From NCBI RefSeq assembly GCF_030315745.1, contig NZ_JASXSH010000012.1, forward strand, positions 92,914 through 156,913: a stretch of 64,000 nt of DNA, given 5' to 3'. The notes beneath the pieces were generated by a model, which worked only from the letters and a program-made list of their open reading frames with translations, was not told the DNA's origin and did not search any database. This DNA is from Gordonia heveisoli (GTDB taxonomy: Bacteria > Actinomycetota > Actinomycetes > Mycobacteriales > Mycobacteriaceae). The position numbers were made by a program, and so were the translations under genes. This document shows positions 1-9,580 of the stretch, in pieces. The number at the start of each line of letters is the position of its first letter. Positions within the stretch are counted from its first letter, which is position 1.

Positions 1-39
1 TTTCGCGTCAGCTCCGCCTAGTGACCCACCCGAGCCGGT

Positions 40-795
40 CTAGGTCAGCATGTCGTAGGAGAGTTTGCCGACCATCACCACGACGACCCCGAGGAGCACC
101 CACCGCACGAAAGCACTGCCCCGGCCGATCGCCATATGCGAACCGATCTGCGCTCCAACGATATTGGCCACGGCCAGACTCAGTCCGAGTAGCCACAGAA
201 TATGACCGCCGATCGCGAAGACCACCAGTGCACCCAGATTCGTCCCGGTGTTGATGACCTTCGCCATCGCCGAACTCTCCAGGAAGCTGGTACCGACCAG
301 GGCGGTGAGACTGATGATCAGGAAGGTGCCGGTCCCCGGCCCCATGACACCGTCGTAGAAGGCGATGACGACACCGGCGACAACCAGTCCGGCCAACACC
401 GACAACCGCGACTTCTCCTGCGTGCCATGCCCGCCGAAGCTCGGGTTGAGGGCGACGAACAGCCCGACCGCGACCAGCAGAGCGAGCACGATCGGGGTGA
501 AGATCGCCTTCGGCAACACCGATGCGACGGTGGCACCCACACCCGCGAAGAAGATCGCGGTGCCGAAGACCGGCAGCAGCCGACGCCAGTTCATCGGCAC
601 ATGACGGGAGAACCGCCAGGCCGCCGACGCCGTCCCGAAGACCGCGGCCAGCTTGTTGGTACCCATCGCGGTCGCCGGGGCGAGTCCGGGATCGGCGATG
701 AGGAGGGCCGGAATCAGGACCAGTCCGCCGCCGCCGACGACCGCGTCGACCCAGCCCGCCCCGGCCGCCGCCGCGATCAGGAGCGCGACATCCAC
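40..795 (-). CDS. TauE/SafE family membrane exporter
   Basis: A 251-residue, almost wholly hydrophobic protein with about eight predicted membrane segments. Glycine-rich stretches (VVGGGGLVLIPALL near residues 19-32, GVMGPGTGTF near 148) are typical of the TauE/SafE (DUF81) family, which moves sulfite, sulfonates or other small organic anions across the cytoplasmic membrane. The actual substrate cannot be read. The GTG start at 795 lies 4 bases beyond the RidA stop, so it is the third gene of a DUF4177-RidA-TauE unit. The last 39 bases of the window before it show nothing. Confidence 0.85.
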   Translation of the reverse strand: MDVALLIAAAAGAGWVDAVVGGGGLVLIPALLIADPGLAPATAMGTNKLAAVFGTASAAWRFSRHVPMNWRRLLPVFGTAIFFAGVGATVASVLPKAIFTPIVLALLVAVGLFVALNPSFGGHGTQEKSRLSVLAGLVVAGVVIAFYDGVMGPGTGTFLIISLTALVGTSFLESSAMAKVINTGTNLGALVVFAIGGHILWLLGLSLAVANIVGAQIGSHMAIGRGSAFVRWVLLGVVVVMVGKLSYDMLT

Positions 796-799
796 GCCG

Positions 800-1267
800 T
801 CAGGCGACCTCGACGATCAGCTCGACCTCGACCGGCGCACCCAACGGCAGCTCGGACACACCGACCGCCGACCGCGCGTGCACACCGGCGTCTCCGAAGA
901 TCTCACCGAGCACGAACGACGCCCCGTTGATGACACCCGGCTGACCGGTGAAACCGGGCGCGGACGCGACGAAGCCGACAACTTTGACCACCCGCACCAC
1001 CGAGTCGATACCGACCAGCGCGTCGACCGCGGCCAGCGCGTTCAGCGCACAGACGCGCGCGGCCGCGGTGGCCACCTGCGGATCGACGATGCCCTCCGCA
1101 CCGTCGGACACCTTGCCGCGGGCGGTGAGCTCACCGTCGACCATCGGCAGCTGGCCGGAGGTGTAGACCAGATTCCCGGTCCGCACGGCCGGGGTGTAGC
1201 TGGCCACCGGCGGCACGACCGGTGGAAGAGCGATGCCGAGTTCGGCGAGCTTCTCGGTCCACGTCAT
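800..1267 (-). CDS. RidA family enamine/imine deaminase-like protein
   Basis: A 155-residue YjgF/YER057c/UK114 protein. The family hydrolyses reactive enamines and imines released by PLP enzymes. The N-terminal GNLVYTSGQLP and the C-terminal ARSAVGVSELPLGAPVEVE segments match the family core, including the conserved arginine of the ARSAVGV segment. It lies downstream of the small DUF4177 gene (4-base gap) and upstream of the TauE-type exporter (4-base gap). The same DUF4177-RidA pair precedes the BagA/BagB ATPases in mycobacteria (Rv3678c region), so the context supports the call. Confidence 0.85.
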   Translation of the reverse strand: MTWTEKLAELGIALPPVVPPVASYTPAVRTGNLVYTSGQLPMVDGELTARGKVSDGAEGIVDPQVATAAARVCALNALAAVDALVGIDSVVRVVKVVGFVASAPGFTGQPGVINGASFVLGEIFGDAGVHARSAVGVSELPLGAPVEVELIVEVA

Positions 1268-1271
1268 CGCC

Positions 1272-1436
1272 TCAGCCCTTCGGACGCTTCAGATATGCGA
1301 CATGCTGCTCGCCGGTCGGGCCGGGCAGTACCGACACCAGTTCCCAGCCGTCGGCACCCCACTGGTCGAGAATCTGCTTGGTCGCGTGCGTCAGCAGCGG
1401 AACGGTCACGTACTCCCACGCGGTCACTTCACTCAT
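1272..1436 (-). CDS. DUF4177 family small protein
   Basis: A 54-residue frame starting ATG at 1436 and reading MSEVTAWEYVTVPLL, with the family pattern WEY..V....T..LDQWGADGWELVSVLPG..... and ending YLKRPKG. DUF4177 proteins are small cytoplasmic proteins of unknown function. The gene is the first of the DUF4177-RidA-TauE operon and diverges from the BagA gene. Mycobacteria have a matching small gene in the same place (Rv3678A by my recollection). Confidence 0.8.
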   Translation of the reverse strand: MSEVTAWEYVTVPLLTHATKQILDQWGADGWELVSVLPGPTGEQHVAYLKRPKG

Positions 1437-1467
1437 GGACCCAGCCTATCGGGTGAGACGTTGTGGC

Positions 1468-1473
1468 TATGGT
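1468..1473 (+). promoter_or_regulatory. -10 box TATGGT, leaderless promoter
   Basis: TATGGT ends 6 bases before the GTG at 1480 and there is no Shine-Dalgarno sequence. This supports a leaderless transcript and the choice of that GTG for the BagA-like gene. Confidence 0.5.
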
Positions 1474-1479
1474 GTTGCA

Positions 1480-2577
1480 GTGGCCAAAGAACCAGGCGCG
1501 CGCTCCGCATCCGCCGATGTCGCCGATCCCGCCGTGACAGCTATCCCCGCACCGTCGGCCGACGCGGTCGAGACCATCGTCGCGGCGAACACCTGGCCGG
1601 ACGCGGCATCGCAGGCCCGACTGCATTTCGTCTCCGGGAAGGGCGGCACCGGCAAGACGACCATGGCGGCCGCACTGGCACTGGCGCTGGCGGCCGGCGG
1701 CAAACGCGTCCTGCTCATCGAATGCGAGGGCCGACAGGGCATCGCGCAGCTCTTCGACATGCCTCCGCTGCCCCCGACCGACACCCGTATCGCGACCGCC
1801 GAAGGTGGCGGTGAGGTCTCCGCGCTCGCCATCGACATCGAGCACGCACTGCTGGAATACCTGGACATGTTCTACAACCTCGGCTTCGCCGGCCGTGCGA
1901 TGAAGCGGATCGGTGCCATCGACTTCGTCACCACGGTCGCACCCGGACTACGCGATGTCCTACTGACCGGAAAGATCAAGGAACGCATCATCCACACCGA
2001 CAAGTCCGGTAAGCGGGTCTACGACGCCGTCGTCGTCGACGCCCCGCCGACCGGCCGGATCGGCAACTTCCTCGACGTCACCAAGGCGATGTCGGATCTG
2101 GCCAAGACCGGCCCCATCCGGAAACAGAGCGAAGGTGTGGTCGCCCTGCTGCACTCGCCGGACACCGTCGTCCACCTGGTCACCCTGCTGGAGGCCATGC
2201 CGATCCAGGAGACCATCGAGGCGGTCGCCGAACTCCGCGGCAAGGACCTCAACATCGGCAGTCTGATCATCAATCGGGTACGTCCGTCACACCTGCCCGA
2301 ATCCGAGATCGACGACATCGCCGAAGGCCAGATCGACGCGGGCCGTATCCGGGACGGACTGGCCGCGGCCGGACTCAAACTCGGCGACGACGACTTCGCC
2401 GGCCTGTTGACCGAGACCATCGAGCATGCCACCCGCCTGCAGGCGCAGCAGGTCGCCAAGGCCCAGCTCGACGAGGTCGACCTGCCGCCCATCGAACTGC
2501 CCGAACTCGGCGACGGCGGAATCGACCTCGGTTCCGTCTACGAGCTGGCCAATCTTCTGCAGAAAGCGGGGGCGTGA
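1480..2577 (+). CDS. bagA: ArsA/Get3-like ATPase, first subunit (BagA-like)
   Basis: A 365-residue SIMIBI-class ATPase. The deviant P-loop SGKGGTGKT is at about residues 52-60, preceded by an alanine/proline-rich tail. The middle carries [17 protein letters not shown], the ArsA/Get3 switch region. It is the first of two adjacent paralogues next to whiB4 and ponA2, the arrangement of Rv3679-Rv3680 in M. tuberculosis, which were described as Get3 homologues BagA/BagB and probably act together. The arsenic-pump annotation often given is unlikely because no ArsB-type gene is near. Start: GTG 1480 behind a -10 box. ATG 1435 is in frame but overlaps the start of the divergent DUF4177 gene. Confidence 0.85.
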   Translation: MAKEPGARSASADVADPAVTAIPAPSADAVETIVAANTWPDAASQARLHFVSGKGGTGKTTMAAALALALAAGGKRVLLIECEGRQGIAQLFDMPPLPPTDTRIATAEGGGEVSALAIDIEHALLEYLDMFYNLGFAGRAMKRIGAIDFVTTVAPGLRDVLLTGKIKERIIHTDKSGKRVYDAVVVDAPPTGRIGNFLDVTKAMSDLAKTGPIRKQSEGVVALLHSPDTVVHLVTLLEAMPIQETIEAVAELRGKDLNIGSLIINRVRPSHLPESEIDDIAEGQIDAGRIRDGLAAAGLKLGDDDFAGLLTETIEHATRLQAQQVAKAQLDEVDLPPIELPELGDGGIDLGSVYELANLLQKAGA

Positions 2578-3671
2578 TGACGCTCGACCTCAAGATGGGG
2601 TCGGTGCTCACCGATCCGGCCACCCGCGTGGTGATCTGCTGCGGCGCAGGCGGCGTCGGCAAGACCACCACCGCCGCCGCGATGGCGATGTACGCCGCCG
2701 AACAGGGCCGCACGGTTGCGGTACTGACGATCGACCCGGCCCGGCGTCTGGCCCAGTCGCTGGGGATGTCCGAGCTGACCAACGAACCGCAGCCGGTCGA
2801 GATCGACGGCACCGGCTCGCTGGACGCGATGATGCTCGACATGCGACGCACCTTCGACGACATGGTCGTGGAGTATTCGACCCCCGACCGCGCCGCGGCG
2901 ATCATGGAGAACTCCTTCTATCAGACGATGGCGTCGTCCTTCTCCGGCACGCAGGAGTACATGGCGATGGAGAAGCTCGGCAAGCTGATCGAGCAGGACC
3001 ACTGGGATCTCATCGTCGTGGACACCCCGCCGTCGCGAAACGCACTCGACTTCCTCGATGCCCCGCAGCGGATGACGTCTTTCCTGTCCGGCAGGCTGAT
3101 GAAGGTGCTGGTCGGCGGCGGCCGCGGTGTCGGACGCGTCGTGACCGGTGCGATGAGCCTGGCCATGCGCGGGGTCTCGACCATCATCGGCGGCGACATG
3201 CTGCGGGACGTTGCGACGTTCGTGCAGTCGCTGGATTCGATGTTCGGCGGATTCCAGGAACGCGCCGGCCGCACCTATGAGTTGCTCAAGCAGCCGGGCA
3301 CCCAGTTCGCGGTGGTCGCGGCCGCCGAGGCCGACGCGCTGCGCGAGGCCGCGTTCTTCGTCGATCGGCTCTCCGAGGAGAACATGCCACTGGCCGGTCT
3401 GATCCTCAACCGCACCCATCCGAACCTGACGTCGGTCTCCGAGGAATCGGCACGGGTCGCGCTGGACTCGGCCACCGATTCACTGACGCGCGGGGTGCTG
3501 CAGATTCACGCCGATCGCGCCGCCACCGGAAAACGGGAACTGCATCTGTTGCAGCGGTTCACCGCATCGCATCCGCACGTGCCGATGGTCGGGGTGCCGT
3601 CGCTGCCCTTCGAGGTGGCCGACGCAGTCGCCCTGCGGGCCGTCGCCGAGCAGATCACCAGCCGCGGCTGA
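2577..3671 (+). CDS. bagB: ArsA/Get3-like ATPase, second subunit (BagB-like)
   Basis: A 364-residue paralogue of the preceding gene. The P-loop CGAGGVGKT is at about residues 22-30, [13 protein letters not shown] follows strand 2, and [17 protein letters not shown] is the switch/Walker region. Two ATPases of this type probably form a heteromeric complex in the cytoplasm; a tail-anchored-protein role has been proposed from homology to Get3. ATG 2577 overlaps the upstream stop by one base (GTG 2574 is an alternative), so translation is coupled. The gene faces whiB4 across a strong shared terminator. Confidence 0.85.
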   Translation: MTLDLKMGSVLTDPATRVVICCGAGGVGKTTTAAAMAMYAAEQGRTVAVLTIDPARRLAQSLGMSELTNEPQPVEIDGTGSLDAMMLDMRRTFDDMVVEYSTPDRAAAIMENSFYQTMASSFSGTQEYMAMEKLGKLIEQDHWDLIVVDTPPSRNALDFLDAPQRMTSFLSGRLMKVLVGGGRGVGRVVTGAMSLAMRGVSTIIGGDMLRDVATFVQSLDSMFGGFQERAGRTYELLKQPGTQFAVVAAAEADALREAAFFVDRLSEENMPLAGLILNRTHPNLTSVSEESARVALDSATDSLTRGVLQIHADRAATGKRELHLLQRFTASHPHVPMVGVPSLPFEVADAVALRAVAEQITSRG

Positions 3672-3704
3672 AATCGAACCGGCAAAGAAGTCGAACCGGT
3701 AAAG

Positions 3705-3737
3705 CAATGGGGTGCGGTCGTCGACCGCACCCCATTG
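3705..3737. terminator. Bidirectional hairpin terminator
   Basis: A perfect 15-bp stem (CAATGGGGTGCGGTC with its complement) around a 3-base loop GTC lies between the convergent bagB-like and whiB4 genes. It can serve both strands. Confidence 0.75.
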
Positions 3738-3743
3738 TTCTGG

Positions 3744-4055
3744 TCAGACTGCGTCGGCGGTATGCCTGCGACGCTGCGCCTCGAAGAAGGACGACCACGA
3801 AGTGACCTCGGGATGCTGGCGGAGCAGCGCCCGACGCTGGCGTTCGGTCATGCCGCCCCAGACGCCGAATTCGACGCGATTGTCCAGGGCGTCAGCGCCG
3901 CATTCCAACTGGACCGGGCAGTGTCGGCAGACGGTCGCCGCCTTGCGCTGCGCGGCGCCGCGAACGAAGAGCTCGTCCGGATCTCCACCACGACAACGTG
4001 CTCGTGAAACCCACGCCAAACGTTCTTCTCCGGTCGAAACTGCCGCTGTCGCCAT
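3744..4055 (-). CDS. whiB4: WhiB4-type iron-sulfur redox regulator
   Basis: A 103-residue Wbl protein. The four cluster ligands are C21, C43, C46 and C52 (C-x21-C-x2-C-x5-C), followed by the FGVWGG turn at residues 63-68 and a basic tail with RRR. RGAAQRKAATVCRHCPV and EFGVWGGMTERQRRALL fit the WhiB4 branch, and the position between the BagA/BagB pair and ponA2 is that of Rv3681c. WhiB4 binds a 4Fe-4S cluster, senses oxygen/redox state, and in its oxidised form binds DNA. ATG 4055 has an AGGGG sequence about 8 bases upstream. It diverges from ponA2 over a 311-base region. Confidence 0.93.
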   Translation of the reverse strand: MATAAVSTGEERLAWVSRARCRGGDPDELFVRGAAQRKAATVCRHCPVQLECGADALDNRVEFGVWGGMTERQRRALLRQHPEVTSWSSFFEAQRRRHTADAV

Positions 4056-4366
4056 CCGTCGACCCCTGTCTGTCGGTATCCGAAACGCCGATGTGCCCGC
4101 TGCCGAAACCTGGTCAGTTGTCCGATATCCCGCGAGGGCTGCTCAGACCACATTTCCCGGTACTTGTTACGTGAGTCACATTCTGCACTCAATCTAAGGA
4201 TCTGTGCATGGGCGCGCAAGTCCTGAACCGAAGAAAATGGCACATTCGTCCTAACCGTTACCGTTTCCGCAGGTCATCGGCCAAAAAATCATCTGCCCGG
4301 GGATTCCCCCACAACCACGGTGCGGGCTGACGTCCAGTTGCGACGATCACACGTATCCTGTCGGGT
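4056..4366. promoter_or_regulatory. Divergent whiB4/ponA2 promoter region
   Basis: This 311-base gap has no credible gene. At its right end TATCCT (4354-4359) ends 7 bases before the ponA2 GTG, a leaderless-type -10 box. An A/T-richer patch at 4235-4300 (including AAAAAATCATC near 4285) is unusual for this GC-rich window and may hold further promoter or regulator sites. Confidence 0.45.
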
Positions 4367-6817
4367 GTGATCTCGAAGAAGCTGTGGTCGCTCGCATGGG
4401 CGTGCCTGTTGTCCGGCGTACTCGTCGCCGGCCTCCTGTACCCGCTGGCGAGCAGTATCGGGGTCCTCTCCAACCGTGCGGCCGCCGCCGTCGAGAACGT
4501 CTCCTCGGAACTCCTTAACGGAACGCTGCCCGAGGTCACCACGATGACCGACGTCCGCGGCAAGCCCATTGCGGTGCTCTTCGACCAGTACCGCTATCAA
4601 GTCGGCTACAACGACATCTCGCCGAATATGGTCGGCGCCATCATCTCCATCGAAGACCGACGTTTCCTCGAACACGACGGTGTCGACTGGAAGGGAACCA
4701 TCCGCGCGGCGCTGAAGAACTCGTCGTCGGGTGAGGTCCAGCAGGGTGCGTCGACCCTCGATCAGCAGTACATCAAGAACTTCCAGTTCCTCGTCCTAGC
4801 CCGCACCGAAGCCGAGCGGCAGGCGGCCATCGAGACGACCCCGGCACGCAAACTGCGCGAGGTGCGCATGGCGCTGACCATGGAGCAGTCGCTCATCGAT
4901 CAGGCCAAACGCGACAAGGGCCTCAACGACGCCGAGGCGAAGCAGGAGGCGAAGAAGCAGATCGTCACCCGCTATCTGAACGTGGTGCCGTTCGGCAACA
5001 ACGCGTACGGCATCGAGGCCGCCGCGCAGACCTACTTCGGCGTACGCGCGAAGGATCTCCAACTCGAGCAGGCCGCACTGCTCGCCGGCCTGGTGCAGTC
5101 GACCTCCGCACTCGACCCCTACGTGAATCCCGAAGGTGCCCTCGCACGGCGCAACACGGTGCTCGACACCATGATTCAGAACTTCCCCGGCCGCGCCCAG
5201 GAGATCCGCGACGCCAAGGAGAAGCCGCTCGGAGTGTTGCGCAAGCCGCGACTGCCGCAACAGGGCTGCATCGCCGCCGGGAACAACGGATTCTTCTGCG
5301 ACTACGCCATGCAGTTCCTCGCCGAAAACGGAATGTCCCGGGACTCGGTGCTGCGCGGCGGCTACATCATCCGCACCACCCTCGACCCCGATATCCAGTC
5401 CTCCACCGTGCGGGCCGTGCAGACGCAGTCGAGTCCGTCGGCCGACGGCGTCGCCGACGTGATGAGCTCGATCCGCCCAGGAAAACGCAGCCACGACGTG
5501 CTGTCGATGGCCTCGAGCCGCAACTACGGACTCAACCTGCGTGCCGGGCAGACCGTGCAACCGCAGCCGTTCTCGATGGTCGGCGACGGCGCGGGCTCGG
5601 TGTTCAAGATCTTCACCGTGGCGGCCGCTATGGAGAAGGGCCTCGGCGCCGGATCCAGCATCCCGGTTCCCGGCTTCCTCGCCGTCGAGGGCATGGGTAA
5701 CAGCAACGGCGCCAACGGTTGTCCGGCCGCGTCGTACTGCGTCAAGAACGACGGCAAGTATCCGGCCACCATGTCGGTCACCCAGGCGCTGGCGCAGTCG
5801 CCGAACACCGCCTTCGTGAAGCTGCTGCAGCAGGTCGGTGTGAAACCCGCGGTGGATATGGCCGTTCGGCTGGGTCTGCGCTCCTACACCCGCCCCGGGT
5901 CGTCGGGCTTCGGCGAGAAGAGCATGGCCCAGTACGTCAAGGACGGCAATCTCGGCTCGTTCACCCTCGGGCCGCTGCCGTTGAACGCCCTGGAACTGTC
6001 GAATGTGGCCGCGACGCTGGCCTCCGGCGGCGTCTGGTGCCCACCGAACCCGATCGCCTCGATCAGCCGGATCAAGCGCGACGCCTACGGCAACCCGATC
6101 ATCGGCCAGGACGGAAAGCCCGCCTTGTCCGCGGTGTCGTTCAACGCGCCCGCCTGCGAGCAGGTCGTCGAACAGGGACTGGCCGACACCCTGGCGAACG
6201 CGATGAGCCAGGACGACAAGGGCGGCGGCACCTCGGCGGGTGCGGCCGGGTCGACCGGATGGACCCTGCCGAGTGCCGGTAAGACGGGCACCACCGAGGC
6301 GCACCGCTCGTCGGCCTTCATCGGTTTCACCAACCAGATCGCCGGAGCGGCCTACGTCTACAGCGACGGACCGAACCCGCAGGGCATCTGCAGCAGCCCG
6401 CTGCGATCCTGCTACGACGGCGACCTGTACGGCGGCATGGAACCGGCCCGGACGTGGTACCAGGCGATGAAGCCGGTGGCCACCAAGTACGGCGATGTGC
6501 GGCTGCCCCCGATCGATCCCGAATATCAGAACGGCAGCAGCCGTGGTCGCATCCCGCAGGTGTCGGGTCTACCGGCCAGCCAGGCGACAGCGCGGTTGCA
6601 GGCCGCCGGGTTCAAGGTGAGCGAGCTGGAGGTCGACAGCAGTCGGCCGCAGGGCACGGTGGTGTTCACCGCACCCTCGGATTCGGCGATGCCGGGCAGC
6701 ATGATCACCATTTATGTGAGCAACGGCCGTCGTTCGACCACCGAACGAGGTGGCCCCACCGAGACCACGGTCATCGTGCCCGGAGTCGGTCCGGTCGTCA
6801 TCCAGCTGCCGGGCTGA
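4367..6817 (+). CDS. ponA2: Bifunctional class A penicillin-binding protein with PASTA domain
   Basis: 816 residues. A signal anchor lies at about 8-30. The GT51 transglycosylase follows, with the EDRRF glutamate at 96 and GASTLDQQYIKN near 128-138. The transpeptidase has all three motifs: S411-V-F-K414, S478-P-N480 and K639-T-G-T642. One PASTA domain is at about 728-786 and a Thr/Pro-rich end follows. It polymerises and cross-links peptidoglycan outside the membrane. Size, PASTA domain and neighbours (whiB4 upstream, phosphoesterase downstream) match PonA2 (Rv3682). GTG 4367 is chosen because of the -10 box 7 bases upstream; GTG 4365 is out of frame. Confidence 0.94.
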   Translation: MISKKLWSLAWACLLSGVLVAGLLYPLASSIGVLSNRAAAAVENVSSELLNGTLPEVTTMTDVRGKPIAVLFDQYRYQVGYNDISPNMVGAIISIEDRRFLEHDGVDWKGTIRAALKNSSSGEVQQGASTLDQQYIKNFQFLVLARTEAERQAAIETTPARKLREVRMALTMEQSLIDQAKRDKGLNDAEAKQEAKKQIVTRYLNVVPFGNNAYGIEAAAQTYFGVRAKDLQLEQAALLAGLVQSTSALDPYVNPEGALARRNTVLDTMIQNFPGRAQEIRDAKEKPLGVLRKPRLPQQGCIAAGNNGFFCDYAMQFLAENGMSRDSVLRGGYIIRTTLDPDIQSSTVRAVQTQSSPSADGVADVMSSIRPGKRSHDVLSMASSRNYGLNLRAGQTVQPQPFSMVGDGAGSVFKIFTVAAAMEKGLGAGSSIPVPGFLAVEGMGNSNGANGCPAASYCVKNDGKYPATMSVTQALAQSPNTAFVKLLQQVGVKPAVDMAVRLGLRSYTRPGSSGFGEKSMAQYVKDGNLGSFTLGPLPLNALELSNVAATLASGGVWCPPNPIASISRIKRDAYGNPIIGQDGKPALSAVSFNAPACEQVVEQGLADTLANAMSQDDKGGGTSAGAAGSTGWTLPSAGKTGTTEAHRSSAFIGFTNQIAGAAYVYSDGPNPQGICSSPLRSCYDGDLYGGMEPARTWYQAMKPVATKYGDVRLPPIDPEYQNGSSRGRIPQVSGLPASQATARLQAAGFKVSELEVDSSRPQGTVVFTAPSDSAMPGSMITIYVSNGRRSTTERGGPTETTVIVPGVGPVVIQLPG

Positions 6818-6867
6818 CCGCGCGGGCGCCGAGCGACGATTGCCACGGCGCCCCCCACAGCGGTGCG

Positions 6868-6873
6868 TATCCT
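6868..6873 (+). promoter_or_regulatory. -10 box TATCCT, leaderless promoter
   Basis: TATCCT ends 6 bases before ATG 6880, so the phosphoesterase gene is probably transcribed from its own start codon as well as by read-through from ponA2. Confidence 0.5.
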
Positions 6874-6879
6874 GATGTG

Positions 6880-7887
6880 ATGGCCAGTCTCGACATCCGC
6901 CCCACGACCGCCCGATCGATCTCTGCCCGCCCCGCATCATGGGGTGCGGGTAAACGCGCGCTGGTCGGTGCCGCGGGGCTGGCGGCCGCCGGAGTGGCGT
7001 ACTCGACGCTGATCGAGCGCAACGCCTTCACGCTGCGGCATACGACGCTGCCGGTCCTCGAGCCCGGCGCCGCACCGCTGCGCGTGCTGCACCTCAGCGA
7101 CCTGCACATGCTGCCCGGTCAGCACCTCAAGCAGGCGTGGGTATCGGAGCTGGAATCGCTCGAACCCGACCTCGTCGTCAACACCGGTGACAATCTCGCC
7201 CATCCGCAGGCAGTGCCGTCGGTCATCCAGTCGCTCGGCGGGCTGTTGTCACGTCCGGGCCTGTTCGTCTTCGGGTCCAACGACTACTTCGGACCGAAGC
7301 CGAAGAACCCGTTCAAGTACTTCCGGACCGACCATCAGCGCAGCCACGGTGAACCGCTGCCGTGGCAGGATTTGCGTGCCGCCTTCACCGAACGCGGCTG
7401 GCTAGACGCCACCCACACCGTGCGTGAACTGGAGGTCGGCGGCGTCCGCGTCGTCGCGGCCGGAGTCGACGACCCGCATATCGAGCGGGACCGGTACGAG
7501 ACCATCGAGGGCCGCCCCAACCCGCTCGCCCACCTGCGGCTCGGCCTGACCCACTCGCCCGAGCCGCGCGTGCTCGACCGCTTCGCCGCCGACGGCTACG
7601 ACCTGGTGATGGCCGGACACACCCATGGCGGCCAGCTGTGTCTACCGTTCTTCGGCGCCATCGTCACCAACTGCCACCTGGATCGTTCCCGGGTGAAGGG
7701 CGCGTCCAACTGGGGTTCGACGATGAAGCTGCACGTCAGCGCCGGACTGGGTACCTCACCGTATGCGCCGGCCCGGTTCTGCTGCCGCCCGGAGGCGAGC
7801 CTGCTCACCCTCACCCCGGTGTCACACGGCGACGCCGACTTCGACGCCGATCAGTCACTGCCGCAGTTGGCCACCGAGATCAACTGA
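6880..7887 (+). CDS. Calcineurin-like metallophosphoesterase
   Basis: A 335-residue protein of the YkuE-like metallophosphoesterase family with the metal-binding motifs in order: LHLSDLHM, VVNTGDN, FGSNDYF (replacing the usual GNHD), and MAGHTHGGQ. A hydrophobic segment near residues 27-40 may be a membrane anchor or signal. It hydrolyses an unknown phosphate ester, probably at or outside the membrane. It follows ponA2 as Rv3683 does in M. tuberculosis. Its 3' end overlaps the convergent MFS gene by 33 bases. Confidence 0.88.
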   Translation: MASLDIRPTTARSISARPASWGAGKRALVGAAGLAAAGVAYSTLIERNAFTLRHTTLPVLEPGAAPLRVLHLSDLHMLPGQHLKQAWVSELESLEPDLVVNTGDNLAHPQAVPSVIQSLGGLLSRPGLFVFGSNDYFGPKPKNPFKYFRTDHQRSHGEPLPWQDLRAAFTERGWLDATHTVRELEVGGVRVVAAGVDDPHIERDRYETIEGRPNPLAHLRLGLTHSPEPRVLDRFAADGYDLVMAGHTHGGQLCLPFFGAIVTNCHLDRSRVKGASNWGSTMKLHVSAGLGTSPYAPARFCCRPEASLLTLTPVSHGDADFDADQSLPQLATEIN

Positions 7888-9453
7888 TTCGCCTGCCCCC
7901 GCATCGGGGACCGTTCCGAACTCCTCGAAGACCTCGTCGGCCTCCCGACGCTCGAACAGCAGCCACCCGATCTCGGCGGCCACCGCAGCCACCGCCGCAG
8001 CCACCCACGACGCGGTGTGGAAACCGTCCAAGAAGGCACTCGTGGTGATCGATTCGAGCCGCTGACCGACCTCGCCGGGGATCGACTGCGCCACCTGCAC
8101 GCCGGCCATCACCGAACTCTGGGCGACCTCACGGGCCTGCTCGGGCAGCGGCAGACCGGCGAGGTCGTCGGCGACGCGCGAAGAATAGACCGAGGCCAGG
8201 ATCGACCCGAGGACTGCGACGCCTAGCGTCCCGCCGAGTTCGCGACTGGTGTCGTTCACCGCGGCCCCCGCGCCGGCCTGACCGGTCGACAGTTCGTTGA
8301 GCACCAGCAGGGTCGCCGGACCGGATATCAGGGCAACACCGGCGGCCATCGTGGTCATCGCAATGAAGATGACCGTCCAGTATGAGGAGTCGGCGTCGTA
8401 CTGCACCGTCAAGCAGAAGCTGATCGCCATCACCAGCGAACCGAAGGCCGCGCTCCGCCCAGCGCCGACACGCGCCGCGAGCCACATGCTGGGTCCGGCC
8501 AGCACCGCCATCACCACCGCGAACGGAAGGGTCGCGATGCCGGTCTCCAGCGGACTGTAGCCACGCACGCCCTGGAAGTACTGCGTCACCAGGAACACGA
8601 AGCCCATCAGCGCGAAGAAGCCAAAGGCCATCAACAGCGCGGCAGCCGCGAAGCCACGATCTGCGAAGAGGCGAACCTCGAAGAGAGCGTGCGGATTTCG
8701 CCGCTCCCACAGAGCGAACAGCGCGATCAGGAGGATGCCACCGCCGATCCCGAGGATCGTGCGCGCCGACAACCAGCCGTGGCTCGGCGCCTCGATCACG
8801 CTGTAGACGAAGAGCGAGATCCCCGCGGTGGACAACAGCACGCCACACCAGTCGAAAGGGCCGATGTCGGGATTGCGGTTGGCCGGGACCAGGGTGGCCA
8901 CCAGGATGATGGTCAGCGCCCCGGCAGGCACGTTGACCCAGAAGATCGCACCCCAGGAGTAATGCTCCAGGAGCCAGCCGCCGAGCAGTGGACCGATGGC
9001 GATCGCCACGCCGGCCACCGCTGCCCACAGTGCGACCGCCAATGCCCGTTCACGCACATCGTCGAAGATCACCACCACGATGGCCAGCGTCGCCGGGAAG
9101 ACCAAGGCGGCGAACAGCCCCAGACCGGCACGTGCGCCGATCAGCTGGCCGAGCGTGCCGGACATGGCGGCCAGCGCGGAGAAGGCCATGAACCCGGCGA
9201 CGCCGGCGAGCAGGATCATTCGTCGGCCGAAGCGGTCACCCAGGTAGCCGCCCGCGAGCAGGAGCCCCGCGAAAACCAGCGTGTACGCGTCGACGACCCA
9301 CTGCAGCCCGCTGTTGTCGGCGCCGAGGTCGTCGGCGATCGTCGGTAGGGCGACGTTGACGATCGTGTTGTCGACGAAGATGAGAAGCTCCGCGAAGCAC
9401 AATGCGATCAGTGCCGGCCACCGAAGCGAGCGGCGTCCCACCTCTGCGCTCAT
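7855..9453 (-). CDS. MFS multidrug exporter, DHA2 (14-TM) family
   Basis: 532 residues with about 14 membrane segments. Motif A of the major facilitator family (GYLGDRFGRRMIL) lies between TM2 and TM3, and the first helix has FVDNTIVNVALPTIADDL, typical of EmrB/QacA drug:proton antiporters. The C-terminal 40 residues are acidic and cytoplasmic. ATG 9453 has a purine-rich AGGGGGAT 2-9 bases upstream. A TetR gene diverges from it, with a palindrome in between, so it is probably drug-inducible. The substrate is unknown. Confidence 0.9.
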   Translation of the reverse strand: MSAEVGRRSLRWPALIALCFAELLIFVDNTIVNVALPTIADDLGADNSGLQWVVDAYTLVFAGLLLAGGYLGDRFGRRMILLAGVAGFMAFSALAAMSGTLGQLIGARAGLGLFAALVFPATLAIVVVIFDDVRERALAVALWAAVAGVAIAIGPLLGGWLLEHYSWGAIFWVNVPAGALTIILVATLVPANRNPDIGPFDWCGVLLSTAGISLFVYSVIEAPSHGWLSARTILGIGGGILLIALFALWERRNPHALFEVRLFADRGFAAAALLMAFGFFALMGFVFLVTQYFQGVRGYSPLETGIATLPFAVVMAVLAGPSMWLAARVGAGRSAAFGSLVMAISFCLTVQYDADSSYWTVIFIAMTTMAAGVALISGPATLLVLNELSTGQAGAGAAVNDTSRELGGTLGVAVLGSILASVYSSRVADDLAGLPLPEQAREVAQSSVMAGVQVAQSIPGEVGQRLESITTSAFLDGFHTASWVAAAVAAVAAEIGWLLFERREADEVFEEFGTVPDAGAGESVDLGGQLRQ

Positions 9454-9468
9454 GTATCCCCCTAACCA

Positions 9469-9492
9469 ATCTGATTACAGATGCATTCAGAT
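9469..9492. promoter_or_regulatory. Candidate TetR operator between exporter and regulator
   Basis: ATCTG-ATTA-CAGAT (9469-9482) is a perfect short inverted repeat. It lies within a wider imperfect palindrome, CTGATTACAGATGCATTCAG (9471-9490). It sits just upstream of the exporter start and 90 bases before the TetR start, the usual place for a TetR operator. Confidence 0.5.
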
Positions 9493-9580
9493 AGTAAAGA
9501 GTGTCGGCCCCGATTCACGCGCAATCTCGGTGATCCCGCTCACAAGTCCTCAACGTGTCGTCTGACAGAATGGCAACGGC

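Noticed and set aside
1480..3671. BagA/BagB-like genes as an arsenite efflux ATPase
   Set aside because: No ArsB, ArsR or ArsC is near and the position and pairing match the Get3-like mycobacterial proteins.
4796..6304. 502-codon minus-strand frame opposite ponA2
   Set aside because: Arg/Gly/His-rich composition typical of antisense reading of GC-rich code; ponA2 motifs are complete on the plus strand.
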